Source: Deltaproteobacteria bacterium (GTDB lineage: Bacteria > Myxococcota > Kuafuiibacteriia > Kuafuiibacteriales > Kuafuiibacteriaceae). Taken from it: DNA of 64,000 bases. The stretch lies in the NCBI GenBank assembly GCA_011526105.1, contig WYAZ01000171.1:1-64000 (forward strand), written 5' to 3'. Below, one piece after another: positions 8,616 through 17,070 of the stretch; the first letter of the stretch is position 1, and each line of letters opens with the position of its first letter. The notes beneath the pieces are model-generated. The model was not told the DNA's origin, did no database searches, and worked only from the letters and a program-made list of their open reading frames with translations. The position numbers were made by a program, and so were the translations under genes.

Positions 8616-10256
8616 TTAGGCCGCGCCCTCTTCGACCACCGGTCCGGTCAGGTACTCGGAAGGGGCGTAGCCCTCCTCCGGACCCGCGTCATCGGTGGAC
8701 GGATTCAGGGTTAGCCCGGCCTCTTCCTTCGCGAGATAGACGCCCGCGGCGTGCCGGAGCTCGTCGAGCTTCTCTTTGGTCAGCGTCGAACGCTCCGCCG
8801 CCCCCGCGAGGTCGGTGAGCGCAGCAAGCTCCTCGACCGACTGGACATCGCCGAGTTCGAGCTTCGTGAGGACATCGCCCCCGACCCCTCGAACCCTGGC
8901 CAGGCGGTCGACCTCGGGGAGCAGATTCTTCCGACTGGTCGCGTGGACGAACATGGCCTTGGCCTGTTCGCGCGCCGCGAGCTCTTCGAGACGCTTGAGC
9001 TCCTTGAGCTCTTCCTGCTCTTCGGCCACGACCCGAATCGCGTCTTCCTTGATGCGCTTGGTCATCTCTTCGCCGATGCCGGGGATGCGCGAGAGGAAGT
9101 CTGGCGCGGCGTCGAGCACGTCCTGAGCGCAGCGGATGGCGTAGTTGTAGAGGGTCTGCATGTGGATATCACCCACGCCCTTCAAGCGGCCGAGCGACTT
9201 GAAGGCGCGGTCCTTGATCTCCTTGACCTTCGACTCGGAGACGATGTCCAGCTTCCAACCGGTGAGTTGAGAGGCCAAGCGCACGTTCTGGCCGCGGCGG
9301 CCGATGGCGAGAGAGAGCTGGTCGTCCGGGACGATGATCTCCATCGCGTGATTCGACTCGTCGATGAGCACTCGGCTCACTTCGGCCGGTGCGAGCGCAT
9401 TACAGACGAACCGCGCCTGATCCTCGTCCCAAGGGACGATGTCCACCTTCTCGCCACGGAGCTCTTGAACCACGGCCTGAACCCGTGAGCCCTTCATGCC
9501 CACGCAGGCGCCGACTGGGTCCACGTCTCGGTCCGAAGAGGCGACGGCGATCTTTGAGCGCGCCCCAGCTTCTCGGGCCGCGGCCTCGATCTTCACGATG
9601 CCTTCGTAGATCTCGGGCACCTCCATCTCGAAGAGCTTGATGAGCAGCCCCGGAGAGGTGCGGGAAAGCACGATCTGCGCCCCCCTCGCCTGTTTGTTCA
9701 CGTCCACGACGAAGGCCTGGATGCGGTCGTTCACGCGGTAGGACTCACGCGGGCACTGTTCGCGCATCGGCAGCACCGCTTCGGCTCGACCGAGATCCAC
9801 GATGATGTTGCCCCGCTCGAAACGACGCACGACGCCGGTGGCGAGCTCGTTCTTTCGGTCTTCGTATTCGCCGAAGATGTTCTCGCGCTCGGCTTCGCGC
9901 ACGCGCTGAATGATGACCTGCTTCGCGGTCTGAGCCGCGATGCGCCCCATGTCGCGGGTCTCGAGCTTGATGCCGAGCGAGTCGCCGATCTGCGCGTCCG
10001 GGTCTAGGTTGCGGGCGTCCTCGAGGTTGAACTCGGTCGCCGGGTTCTCGACGCGCTCCACCACCGACCTGAACTCGAAGAGCTCGACGTCGCCGGATTC
10101 CTCGTTGAAGTGGGCTTCGACGTCCTTCTCCATCCCGTGGATCTTGCGGGCCGCGGTCAGCATCGCTGCCTCCAGCGCCTCGGTCAGGATCTTCTTCGAG
10201 ATGCCCTTGTCCTTCGAGACCTGCTCGAGGATCTCGTTCAAGTTGACGTTGTCCAT
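8616..10256 (-). CDS. nusA: Transcription termination/antitermination protein NusA
   Basis: NusA binds RNA polymerase and nascent RNA, modulating pausing, termination and antitermination. The 546-residue product has the NusA N-terminal domain, an S1 domain (about GVVRRFERGNIIVDLG), two KH domains (GACVGMKGSRVQAVV and AIGRRGQNVRLASQL), and two C-terminal helix-hairpin-helix-like repeats (IPGIGEEMTKRI, RGVGGDVLTKL). I use ATG 10256, which has AGGGA eight to nine bases upstream. An in-frame ATG at 10286, just after the rimP stop, would add ten residues but lacks a clear ribosome-binding site. Confidence 0.95.
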   Translation of the reverse strand: MDNVNLNEILEQVSKDKGISKKILTEALEAAMLTAARKIHGMEKDVEAHFNEESGDVELFEFRSVVERVENPATEFNLEDARNLDPDAQIGDSLGIKLETRDMGRIAAQTAKQVIIQRVREAERENIFGEYEDRKNELATGVVRRFERGNIIVDLGRAEAVLPMREQCPRESYRVNDRIQAFVVDVNKQARGAQIVLSRTSPGLLIKLFEMEVPEIYEGIVKIEAAAREAGARSKIAVASSDRDVDPVGACVGMKGSRVQAVVQELRGEKVDIVPWDEDQARFVCNALAPAEVSRVLIDESNHAMEIIVPDDQLSLAIGRRGQNVRLASQLTGWKLDIVSESKVKEIKDRAFKSLGRLKGVGDIHMQTLYNYAIRCAQDVLDAAPDFLSRIPGIGEEMTKRIKEDAIRVVAEEQEELKELKRLEELAAREQAKAMFVHATSRKNLLPEVDRLARVRGVGGDVLTKLELGDVQSVEELAALTDLAGAAERSTLTKEKLDELRHAAGVYLAKEEAGLTLNPSTDDAGPEEGYAPSEYLTGPVVEEGAA

Positions 10257-10288
10257 CGCACTTCCCTCTCGTTTTGTTTTCGCCATAC

Positions 10289-10768
10289 TCAGATCAGAGG
10301 CTCCAGGTTGGCCTTCGCCACCTGAGCCAAATCGAGCGTGTGCTCCACGCCATCCACTCGAAGTTGTAGGTTCTGCCCGTCCCGCCCGGCCAGGATGCCG
10401 GTGAAGACCTTGCGGTCTCCAATCTTCTCGAAGGTCTTGACGCGCACGCGCTCCCCGACCGCCCGATCGAAGTGCTCGGGCTTGGTGAGGGGCCGGAAGA
10501 TCCCCGGTGAGGAGACCTCGAGCGCATAGGCCCCACCGATGACATCTTCCACGTCGAGCACGTCCGAGACGAGGCGCGACACGACCGAGCACTGATCCAC
10601 GGTCACCCCGCGCTCCTTGGTCCCCGGAGGCACGGTGTCGATGTAGAGCCGCAGCACCATCTTTCCCCGCTCGACGACGTGCTCGACCTCGACCAGCTCG
10701 AAGCCTTCCCGCGCGACCACGGGCTCGAGCACCGCGCGCACCTGCTCTATTCTGCTCTTGCTGCTCAC
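10289..10768 (-). CDS. rimP: Ribosome maturation factor RimP
   Basis: RimP is needed for 30S subunit maturation. The 159-residue product shows the family features GFELVEVEHV, RLYIDTVPP, VTVDQCSVVSRLVSDVLDVED and the conserved YALEVSSPGIFRPL. The start is a GTG at 10768 with AAGG upstream. The open frame extends to 10918, but those 50 residues are unlike RimP and run through the promoter region. This is the first gene of the minus-strand superoperon that ends at dut. Confidence 0.9.
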   Translation of the reverse strand: MSSKSRIEQVRAVLEPVVAREGFELVEVEHVVERGKMVLRLYIDTVPPGTKERGVTVDQCSVVSRLVSDVLDVEDVIGGAYALEVSSPGIFRPLTKPEHFDRAVGERVRVKTFEKIGDRKVFTGILAGRDGQNLQLRVDGVEHTLDLAQVAKANLEPLI

Positions 10769-10961
10769 TTCTGCCTGCCTTGCGGCGCCGTCCCCCGTTG
10801 GCTCCAGGCACAAAAAAAGGCGGGTCGCCGAAGCGCCCACCTCTCTTTTTGGTCGGAGACCAACAAAAAGGGTTTGCAAAGGGGGATATCGGTCAGCCCG
10901 GTCGCGCTTGGCAAGCAAAAAAGCGCTTGGCCGCCGAGGAGCCTGCTAACCTCGGCGCCCC
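10769..10961. promoter_or_regulatory. Divergent promoter region between rimP and the nitroreductase gene
   Basis: This 193-base spacer must hold the superoperon promoter (minus) and the nitroreductase promoter (plus). It contains several A/T runs in otherwise GC-rich DNA and an imperfect hairpin at 10845-10870 (CTTTTTGGTC against GACCAACAAAAAG). I could not pick convincing -35/-10 boxes. Confidence 0.4.
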
Positions 10962-11540
10962 ATGGACGTTTTCGACGCGATACGTGGCCGCCGTTCCGTT
11001 CGGCCCGAGACGATGGACCCCGACCGACCGGTGCCGCGCGACCTGATCGAGTCCCTGCTCGAGGCGGCCAACTGGGCCCCCTCGCACGGCCTCACCGAGC
11101 CCTGGCGCTTTGTGGTCTTCGAAGGCGAGGCCCGAAAGGCGCTCGTCGAGGCCGCGGTCAGCACGCTCACCGACCCCGGCGAGCCCGCCCCCGCCCCACT
11201 CGACCCGAGGCGTCTCAAGATGGAGCAGAAGATGCTCGTGCCGCCGGTCATCATCAGCATCAGCAGTGCGGCGCCGCCGAACCCAAAGATCCTCGAGCAC
11301 GAGCAGATCGCTTCGGTGGCCATCGCGGTTCAGAACCTCCACCTCGCCGCCTTCGCATCCGGGCTCGGCGGTTTCTGGACGAGCGGCAAGAAGGCTTTCG
11401 ACCCGCGAGTCGCTCGATTCCTCGGACTCGAACCGGGCGCACGATGCCTCGGATTCTTCTACCTCGGCTATCCGACCGCCCCTTGGCCCGAGGGTGTGCG
11501 TGGAGCTTGGCAGGACAAAGTGCAGTGGCGTTCGAGATAG
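10962..11540 (+). CDS. Nitroreductase family protein (YdjA-like)
   Basis: This is an FMN-dependent oxidoreductase of the nitroreductase fold; the physiological substrate cannot be told from sequence. The 192-residue product begins with the FMN-binding RGRRSVRP motif and has ANWAPSHGLTEPWRFVV (the FMN/dimer region) and GLGGFWTSG near 135, which together suggest the single-domain YdjA-type branch. It stands alone, divergent from rimP, and is followed by its own intrinsic terminator at 11641, so it is probably monocistronic. Confidence 0.85.
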   Translation: MDVFDAIRGRRSVRPETMDPDRPVPRDLIESLLEAANWAPSHGLTEPWRFVVFEGEARKALVEAAVSTLTDPGEPAPAPLDPRRLKMEQKMLVPPVIISISSAAPPNPKILEHEQIASVAIAVQNLHLAAFASGLGGFWTSGKKAFDPRVARFLGLEPGARCLGFFYLGYPTAPWPEGVRGAWQDKVQWRSR

Positions 11541-11640
11541 AACTCGGCGGTTCCAGATCATTTTTGTTCGCGAACTTTTGATTTTCTTTGAGAACGATCT
11601 ACACTCGCTGAGTCACGAGTTCGGTCGGATGGCTCGTACG

Positions 11641-11687
11641 AGCCCCGAGGCAGCCACATGGAGGCGCTTCGGGGCTTTTTATTTTTC
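11641..11687 (+). terminator. Rho-independent terminator of the nitroreductase gene
   Basis: Arms 11641-11651 and 11666-11676 (AGCCCCGAGGC / GCTTCGGGGCT) form an 11-bp stem whose single irregular pair is a G-U wobble in plus-strand RNA. The stem is followed by a T-rich tract (TTTTTATTTTT). Confidence 0.85.
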
Positions 11688-11761
11688 TGCGCCCTCTCTT
11701 CTCCCCGCGGCCCAACTTCTCCGCTCGAGGATGAGGGCGAGACCGATCCGCCCTCTGCGCA

Positions 11762-14700
11762 TCAGCTCTTCGGGGCGGAGAGATCGCGCAGTTCAATCTC
11801 GAGTTCGAGACCGTCGATCGAGAAGGAACGCGCCTCGACACCGAGCGTCGCGCCGAGCAGGACCTCCTCGGCGAGCGCTTCGGACTTGAGCAGATCGAGC
11901 CGTGATTCTAGGGCTTTGAGGAGCTCCGGGGCGCCGCGCAGCGAAAGCTCGATGCGCGCCGCAAAGTCGAGCGCGAGATCCTTTCGAAGCCCCTGCACGC
12001 GCGCGAGGACCTCGCGGAAGCGACCCTCTTCGCGGAGCGCATCGTCGACTTTGGTGTCGAGCACAACGACGCCCACCGACGATCCCGCCGCCGCGAAACC
12101 TTCCTTCGCGACGACCTGCACGAGGACCTCTTCGGCGGACAAGGAGACCGAGCCGTCGTCCAGTTCGAGGTCGATGCGACCCTCTCGATCGAGCGCGCTC
12201 TTCAAGACCGCGGGGTCCATGGCTGCGAGTTGTCCCTGCACGACCTTCATCTTCGACCCGAGGCGTTTTCCGAGGGCGGCGAAGTTGGGCTTCACCTGAA
12301 ACGAACAGTAGGCGTCGGCCTTGGAGGCGAACTGCACGCGCTTCACGTTCAGCTCCTCCTTCATGATCTCGATGTAGGGAGATAGCGCCTCCTCCAGACG
12401 CGGATCCGAGAGGATGAGCTCGACCTCGGAGAGGGGCTGCCGCACTCGGATCTTCTGCTCGGTGCGGACCTTGAGCCCGAGGGAGACCAGGTCGCGCAGG
12501 AGCGCCATCGTGGACGAGAGCTGCTCATCGACGAAGGACGCGTCCGCGGTGGGATACGAGGCCAAGTGAACGCTCTCGGGTGCCGCCTTACCGAAGGGAC
12601 CGACGACGAGGTTCTGATAGAGGTCTTCCGCTTGAAACGGGGTGAAGGGCGCGGAGAGCAGGGCCAGATCGCGAAGGCATTGGTAGAGCGTCCAGAACGC
12701 GTCGAGCTTGTCTTGCTCGCGGCCCGCGGCCCAGAAACGACTCCGGGAGCGCCGCACGTACCAGTTCGAGAGCGACTCGACGAAGGCGTTCAGGGTCTGA
12801 GCGGCGTCGAAGCTTCGAAAGGCGTCCATGTGCTCGACCGCCTTCTTCTTGGTCTTCTCGAGCTCGGACATGACCCAGCGATCGAGCAGCGCCCGCTCGT
12901 GGACGCTGCGGCGGTGCTTCTCGTCCCGGACGGGATCGAAGTCATCGATGTTCGCGTAGGTGACAAAGAAGGCGTAGACGGAGCGCAGCTTGATCGGCAG
13001 CTCCTTCTGGAGGCCGCGCACGTTGCCCAGAGAGTGCCTCGTGTTGTTCCACGGCGGATTCGACGCGTAGAAGAACCAACGAAACGCGTCCGCCCCTGGC
13101 GCCGGCGTCCCTCGATCTTCGAGGACCACGCGCTGGCCCAGCGGTAGGCCCGGGACCTCAGCCGGTCGCGTATCGGTCGGAGCGAGCTCGAGGCCGAGTC
13201 CGCTCAGGTCCGCTTGGGCGAAGACCGCGACCCGGCGGGGGAGCTTCTTGTGCGCTCGAACGGCCAGGGTGCGCGCGCCGCCCTCTTCCTGGTCTCTGCG
13301 ATAGACCTGCAAGCTCGCCCCTTCCTGGACATCGAGGCCATCGAGGTCATCACGACCGATGAGCACCTCGCCGGGTTTGGCGAGGACCCCTTCGACCTCG
13401 ACCGGCGCAAACTCCATGCGCACGCGATCGAGGATGATCATAGGCGGGGTGTAGTTGCCGGAGCTCTTGGACTCCTTCTTGCCGTGTTTGTCGGAGACGT
13501 GTCCCAGCACGATGCAGCGCTTGTAGGGGTGTGGTGTCTCACTCTCTTCGAAGAGCAAGCTCGACACCATCATGAGCGAGTAGAACCAGCCGCGAGTCTG
13601 GTCGATGGCTTCGGAGATGAAGTCGGCGGGGAAGGCGTCCTTGAAGCGTGCTTCGCTTCCGTCTTTCCAGGGGAAGCCGAACTGCGCGAAGGGCATGCAG
13701 CCGGAGTCGAACCAGCAGTCGATGACGTCGGGCACTCGGCGCATCTGACCCTGACAGCGCTCGCAGGGGATGGTGACCTGGTCGATCCACGGCTTGTGGA
13801 CCGCGAGGTGCTCCGAGAGGCTCGGATCTTTCGCTTTCGCCTCCTTGAAGTGCGCAAAGGCGTGGGGGTTCATGGCCTCGATGGCCGCCGCCGAGCCGGG
13901 GGCCACCGCGTGCTCGCACGATGGACACTCCCAGATGTTGAGCGGCGTGCCCCAGAAGCGCTCGCGAGACAGGGCCCAATCCACGTTGTTCGCAAGAAAG
14001 TCGCCGAACCGGCCGTCCTTGATGTGACTCGGGAGCCATTCGACCGCTTGGTTGTTCTCCATCACCCGATCGATCACCTCGGTGGTCCGAATGAACCAGG
14101 CGTCTCGGGCGTACTGGATCAGCGGGTCGTTCTCCGCCCGCCAGCAGAACGGATACTCGTGGCGATAGACCTCTGCGTGCACCACGAGGCCGGCGTCCTT
14201 GAGCAGGCGCTGAAGGGGCTTGTCCGCGTCTTTCACCCAGGTGCCGGCGAGATCACCCAGGACCTCGGCCAGCCTTCCATCCGGCCCGACCGCACACAAA
14301 AGCGGGATTTCGCCTCCTTGGCGCACCAGGGCGCGCCAGACCTTCCAGTCGTCCTCACCGAAGGCGGGCGCCAAGTGCACGACCCCAGTGCCCGCCTCGA
14401 GATTGACGAACCACTGGGCCGGGCCACTCGTTGCCTTGTCGCCGGGAACGACCCGGAAGTAGCGCGCGTCGTCCCCGAGTGAGCGGGCGTAGGTGTCGAA
14501 GGGGGGACGGTAGCGCTTGCCATAGAGGGCCTCGCCCTTGACCGTCTTTTGCACCTCGAGGGGGCGACCGAGCTTCTCGGAGAGGGTGGCGCGCAAGCCT
14601 TCGGCCACGATCAGCACATGGCCGGTCTCCGCGTCCTTCACGTAGCTGTAGTCGAGCTCGCCGTGCACGGCGACGAACATGTTCGAGGGCAGAGTCCAAG

Positions 14701-15379
14701 GCGTGGTGGTCCAAACCACCAAGGAGGCCTCTTCATCCACCAGCGGAAAGCGCACGTACACCGAGGGGTCGTCGACCGTTCGATAAGCGTTGCCGGTCTC
14801 TCCGGATGAGAGCGCGGTGCCGCCCTGAGCCCACCACCAGACGACTTTGTGACCTTTGTAGAGCAGGCCCTTTTCGAAGAGCTTCGACAGTGCCCACCAG
14901 ACCGACTCGACGTAGCTCTTGTGGTAGGTGACGTAGGCCTTCTCGAGGTCGACCCAGAAGCCGATGCGCTCGGTGAGCTCTTCCCACTGCTCGGTGTAGC
15001 GAAAGACCGACTCGAGGCAGCGTTTGACGAAGGCCTCGACCCCGAACTCCATGATCGCGGCCTTGCCGGAGATCCGGAGCTCCTTCTCGACCTCGACCTC
15101 GACCGGGAGGCCATGTGTATCCCAGCCCGCCCAGCGCTCGACGTGGTAGCCGCGCATGGTTCGGTAGCGAGGCCAGATGTCCTTCATGACTCGGGTCAGG
15201 ACGTGGCCGTTGTGAGGCATGCCGTTGGCGGTCGGCGGCCCCTCGTAGAACACAAAGGCGGGGCGGTCCCGGGAGTCCTCGAGCGAGCGGTGAAAGACGT
15301 CCCGCTCCTTCCAGAGGTCTAGAATTCGGGACTCGAGCGCGGGGAAGCTTGGGAGCGCGTCGACCTTCGAGAAAGCCAT
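11762..15379 (-). CDS. ileS: Isoleucyl-tRNA synthetase, type 2, with an extra domain
   Basis: IleRS charges tRNA-Ile with isoleucine and edits valine. The 1205-residue product has the HIGH-type motif as HNGH (PPTANGMPHNGHVL), the type-2 GWDTHGLPVEVEVE segment, an editing domain, and an anticodon-binding region. The KMSKS loop reads KESKS (13463-13477). Between this loop and DAFRWFFYASNPPWN (around 13066-13105) there are roughly 110 additional residues rich in Val, Leu and charged residues, explaining a length well above the usual 1040 or so. I start at ATG 15379 (MAFSKVDA); a TTG at 15412 would add 11 residues but has no ribosome-binding site. Confidence 0.93.
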   Translation of the reverse strand: MAFSKVDALPSFPALESRILDLWKERDVFHRSLEDSRDRPAFVFYEGPPTANGMPHNGHVLTRVMKDIWPRYRTMRGYHVERWAGWDTHGLPVEVEVEKELRISGKAAIMEFGVEAFVKRCLESVFRYTEQWEELTERIGFWVDLEKAYVTYHKSYVESVWWALSKLFEKGLLYKGHKVVWWWAQGGTALSSGETGNAYRTVDDPSVYVRFPLVDEEASLVVWTTTPWTLPSNMFVAVHGELDYSYVKDAETGHVLIVAEGLRATLSEKLGRPLEVQKTVKGEALYGKRYRPPFDTYARSLGDDARYFRVVPGDKATSGPAQWFVNLEAGTGVVHLAPAFGEDDWKVWRALVRQGGEIPLLCAVGPDGRLAEVLGDLAGTWVKDADKPLQRLLKDAGLVVHAEVYRHEYPFCWRAENDPLIQYARDAWFIRTTEVIDRVMENNQAVEWLPSHIKDGRFGDFLANNVDWALSRERFWGTPLNIWECPSCEHAVAPGSAAAIEAMNPHAFAHFKEAKAKDPSLSEHLAVHKPWIDQVTIPCERCQGQMRRVPDVIDCWFDSGCMPFAQFGFPWKDGSEARFKDAFPADFISEAIDQTRGWFYSLMMVSSLLFEESETPHPYKRCIVLGHVSDKHGKKESKSSGNYTPPMIILDRVRMEFAPVEVEGVLAKPGEVLIGRDDLDGLDVQEGASLQVYRRDQEEGGARTLAVRAHKKLPRRVAVFAQADLSGLGLELAPTDTRPAEVPGLPLGQRVVLEDRGTPAPGADAFRWFFYASNPPWNNTRHSLGNVRGLQKELPIKLRSVYAFFVTYANIDDFDPVRDEKHRRSVHERALLDRWVMSELEKTKKKAVEHMDAFRSFDAAQTLNAFVESLSNWYVRRSRSRFWAAGREQDKLDAFWTLYQCLRDLALLSAPFTPFQAEDLYQNLVVGPFGKAAPESVHLASYPTADASFVDEQLSSTMALLRDLVSLGLKVRTEQKIRVRQPLSEVELILSDPRLEEALSPYIEIMKEELNVKRVQFASKADAYCSFQVKPNFAALGKRLGSKMKVVQGQLAAMDPAVLKSALDREGRIDLELDDGSVSLSAEEVLVQVVAKEGFAAAGSSVGVVVLDTKVDDALREEGRFREVLARVQGLRKDLALDFAARIELSLRGAPELLKALESRLDLLKSEALAEEVLLGATLGVEARSFSIDGLELEIELRDLSAPKS

Positions 15380-15414
15380 GTTCGGCGGGACACTAAGCAG
15401 CTCCGTGGACAAAT

Positions 15415-15666
15415 GTCATCAGGGGTAATTCGGGGGACGCTCGACTGGACCCGAACTCGGAGTTCGGGTCCAGTCTAGAGCTCATCTCGAGACCCCCTCG
15501 GTCGCGATCCGGGCCGATCCACGTCGCCGCGCGGTGTTGGGCCTCCTCGCGCTATCGCGGGATAGCGCATTCGTCGGCCCGCCTTGCGCGCCTCGCGTCT
15601 CGGTCGTCTCGCTCGGTCGGGGGCCTCGAGATGAGCTCTGACGTCCCCCGAATTACCCCTGACGAC
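15415..15666. repeat. Long hairpin repeat interrupted by a miniature element
   Basis: Outer arms 15415-15439 and 15642-15666 match as a 25-bp inverted repeat with one mismatch. Just inside the left arm is a second, perfect 15-bp inverted repeat with a 3-base loop (15443-15457 / 15461-15475). If the 159-bp element at 15479-15637 is removed with one 4-base flank, the remainder folds as one nearly continuous hairpin of about 89 bases. This occupies the divergent spacer between ileS and the nitrilase gene. Confidence 0.8.
15479..15637 (+). mobile_element. MITE-like element, copy 1 (159 bp)
   Basis: The element has terminal inverted repeats opening AGCTCATCTCGAG, contains an internal palindrome around CGCTATCGCGGGATAGCGC, and encodes nothing. 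The reverse complement of 18226-18384 has the same length and aligns along its whole extent. It is flanked by CTAG on the left (15475-15478) and CTGA on the right (15638-15641). Left-arm pairing of the surrounding hairpin suggests the right flank was once closer to CTAG. Confidence 0.8.
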
Positions 15667-15688
15667 GGTTCATGGCGTAGCATGAGGC

Positions 15689-16525
15689 ATGCGCTTCCTT
15701 GCCGCGGTGGTCCAACTCACGACGACCCTCGACGTCGAACACTCGCTCGCGCAGGCCGAAGTGTTCATCGAAGCCGCGGTGGCACGTGGGGCTCGCCTCG
15801 TGGTGCTGCCCGAGAACACGAGCTTCATGGGATCCGAGGCCGCGAAGCTGAAGCTGGCAGAGCCGCTCGACGGCTCGGGCTTCGCCCGTCTGGGCGCGGC
15901 CGCGAAACGTCACGGTATCTGGCTGGTCGCCGGCACGCTGCCGGAGTCCGCCCCCAGCGCGAGCCACGCCTACAATACCTCGGTTCTCTTCGGCCCTTCG
16001 GGCTCACCTCTGGCGCGCTACCGCAAGATCCACCTCTTCGACGTGGAGCTCGGTGAGGGTGCGACCCACAAGGAGTCGAGCTCGGTCGCGCCCGGCGACG
16101 CACCCTGCCTCGTCGCCACCGAGCTGGCAACGATCGGGCTGAGCGTCTGCTACGACCTCCGCTTTCCGGATCTCTACCGAACCCTGGCCCGACACGGCGC
16201 GGAGCTGCTCACCGTCCCCGCCGCTTTCACCGTGCCCACCGGCCGCGATCACTGGGAGGTGCTCTTGCGCGCGCGCGCCATCGAGAACCAGTGCTACGTG
16301 CTCGCGGCCGGGCAGTTCGGGGCGCATGACGAGACCCGGCGGACCTACGGGCGCTCGATGATCATCGACCCCTGGGGCACCGTGCTCGCCACCGTGCCGG
16401 ACGGGATCGGATTCACCATCGCGGAGATCGACCTCGACGCGTTGCGCTCGCTCCGTCGGCGCTTACCCTGTCTCTCTCACGATCGACCCGAGGTGAGCCG
16501 CAAAGTCCCGTCGACCGGTCTATGA
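15689..16525 (+). CDS. Carbon-nitrogen hydrolase (nitrilase superfamily, Nit1-like)
   Basis: Members hydrolyse amides or nitriles through a Glu-Lys-Cys triad. In this 278-residue product Glu42 (LPENTSFMG), Lys113 (YRKIHLFDVE) and Cys154 (LSVCYDLRFP) are all present. The KIHLFD and CYDLRFPDLYR segments resemble the Nit1/Nit2 branch that includes deaminated-glutathione amidase and omega-amidase; the substrate is inferred only. The gene starts 23 bases beyond the interrupted hairpin and its stop overlaps a possible upstream start of the next gene. Confidence 0.88.
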   Translation: MRFLAAVVQLTTTLDVEHSLAQAEVFIEAAVARGARLVVLPENTSFMGSEAAKLKLAEPLDGSGFARLGAAAKRHGIWLVAGTLPESAPSASHAYNTSVLFGPSGSPLARYRKIHLFDVELGEGATHKESSSVAPGDAPCLVATELATIGLSVCYDLRFPDLYRTLARHGAELLTVPAAFTVPTGRDHWEVLLRARAIENQCYVLAAGQFGAHDETRRTYGRSMIIDPWGTVLATVPDGIGFTIAEIDLDALRSLRRRLPCLSHDRPEVSRKVPSTGL

Positions 16526-16572
16526 CTTCACAGCCGCGCGTTCTTGGCGCTACGATTCGCGGCCGCGCCGTG

Positions 16573-17046
16573 ATGAGCTCTAAGCATCTTCCGTGGGCTT
16601 TCGCGTGCCCTTTGCTGCTCGGCGCCTGCGCCGGCGCGCCGCCCAGCCCCGACTCCGCGGACGACACCGACGTGCTCCTCATGGATATCGTCGTAGAGAA
16701 GTGCAAGGTCCCCGAGCTCCAGGCCTACTTTCACCTCGCCTCGGCCGAGTTCGCGGGTTCCCATGAGAACCTGGATCGCCTCGCCGAGTGTCTGACCGAA
16801 GGCCCTTTGAAGGGCGAGCAGGTGCGCCTCATCGGCCACACCGATCCGACCGGCAGCGAGGCCTTCAACCAGAAACTCGGGCTGTCCCGGGCACAGCGGG
16901 TTGGACAGTATCTATCCAAACAAGGGGTCTCGGCGGACCGCATCCGGTACGAGTCCCGGGGCCCCAAAGAGGCCAGTGGCGATCCGGAGCGTTACCCGAA
17001 CGAACGTCGCGTCGACATCCAGATCCTGCTCGGCCGAGCCGGTTGA
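16573..17046 (+). CDS. OmpA-family lipoprotein
   Basis: The 157-residue product has a lipoprotein signal (basic start, hydrophobic WAFACPLLLG, lipobox LLGAC) and a C-terminal OmpA/MotB-like peptidoglycan-binding domain: VRLIGHTDPTGS, then LGLSRAQRVGQYLSKQGV and NERRVDIQI. It probably tethers the outer membrane to peptidoglycan, as Pal does. An in-frame ATG at 16522 overlaps the nitrilase stop (ATGA) and could be the real start by coupling; the shorter form gives a cleaner signal peptide. Confidence 0.85.
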   Translation: MSSKHLPWAFACPLLLGACAGAPPSPDSADDTDVLLMDIVVEKCKVPELQAYFHLASAEFAGSHENLDRLAECLTEGPLKGEQVRLIGHTDPTGSEAFNQKLGLSRAQRVGQYLSKQGVSADRIRYESRGPKEASGDPERYPNERRVDIQILLGRAG

Positions 17047-17070
17047 GGCCGGAGGGACCGGGCCGAGGAT

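Noticed and set aside
15380-15412. TTG start for ileS
   Set aside because: No ribosome-binding site; the ATG at 15379 gives a typical IleRS start.
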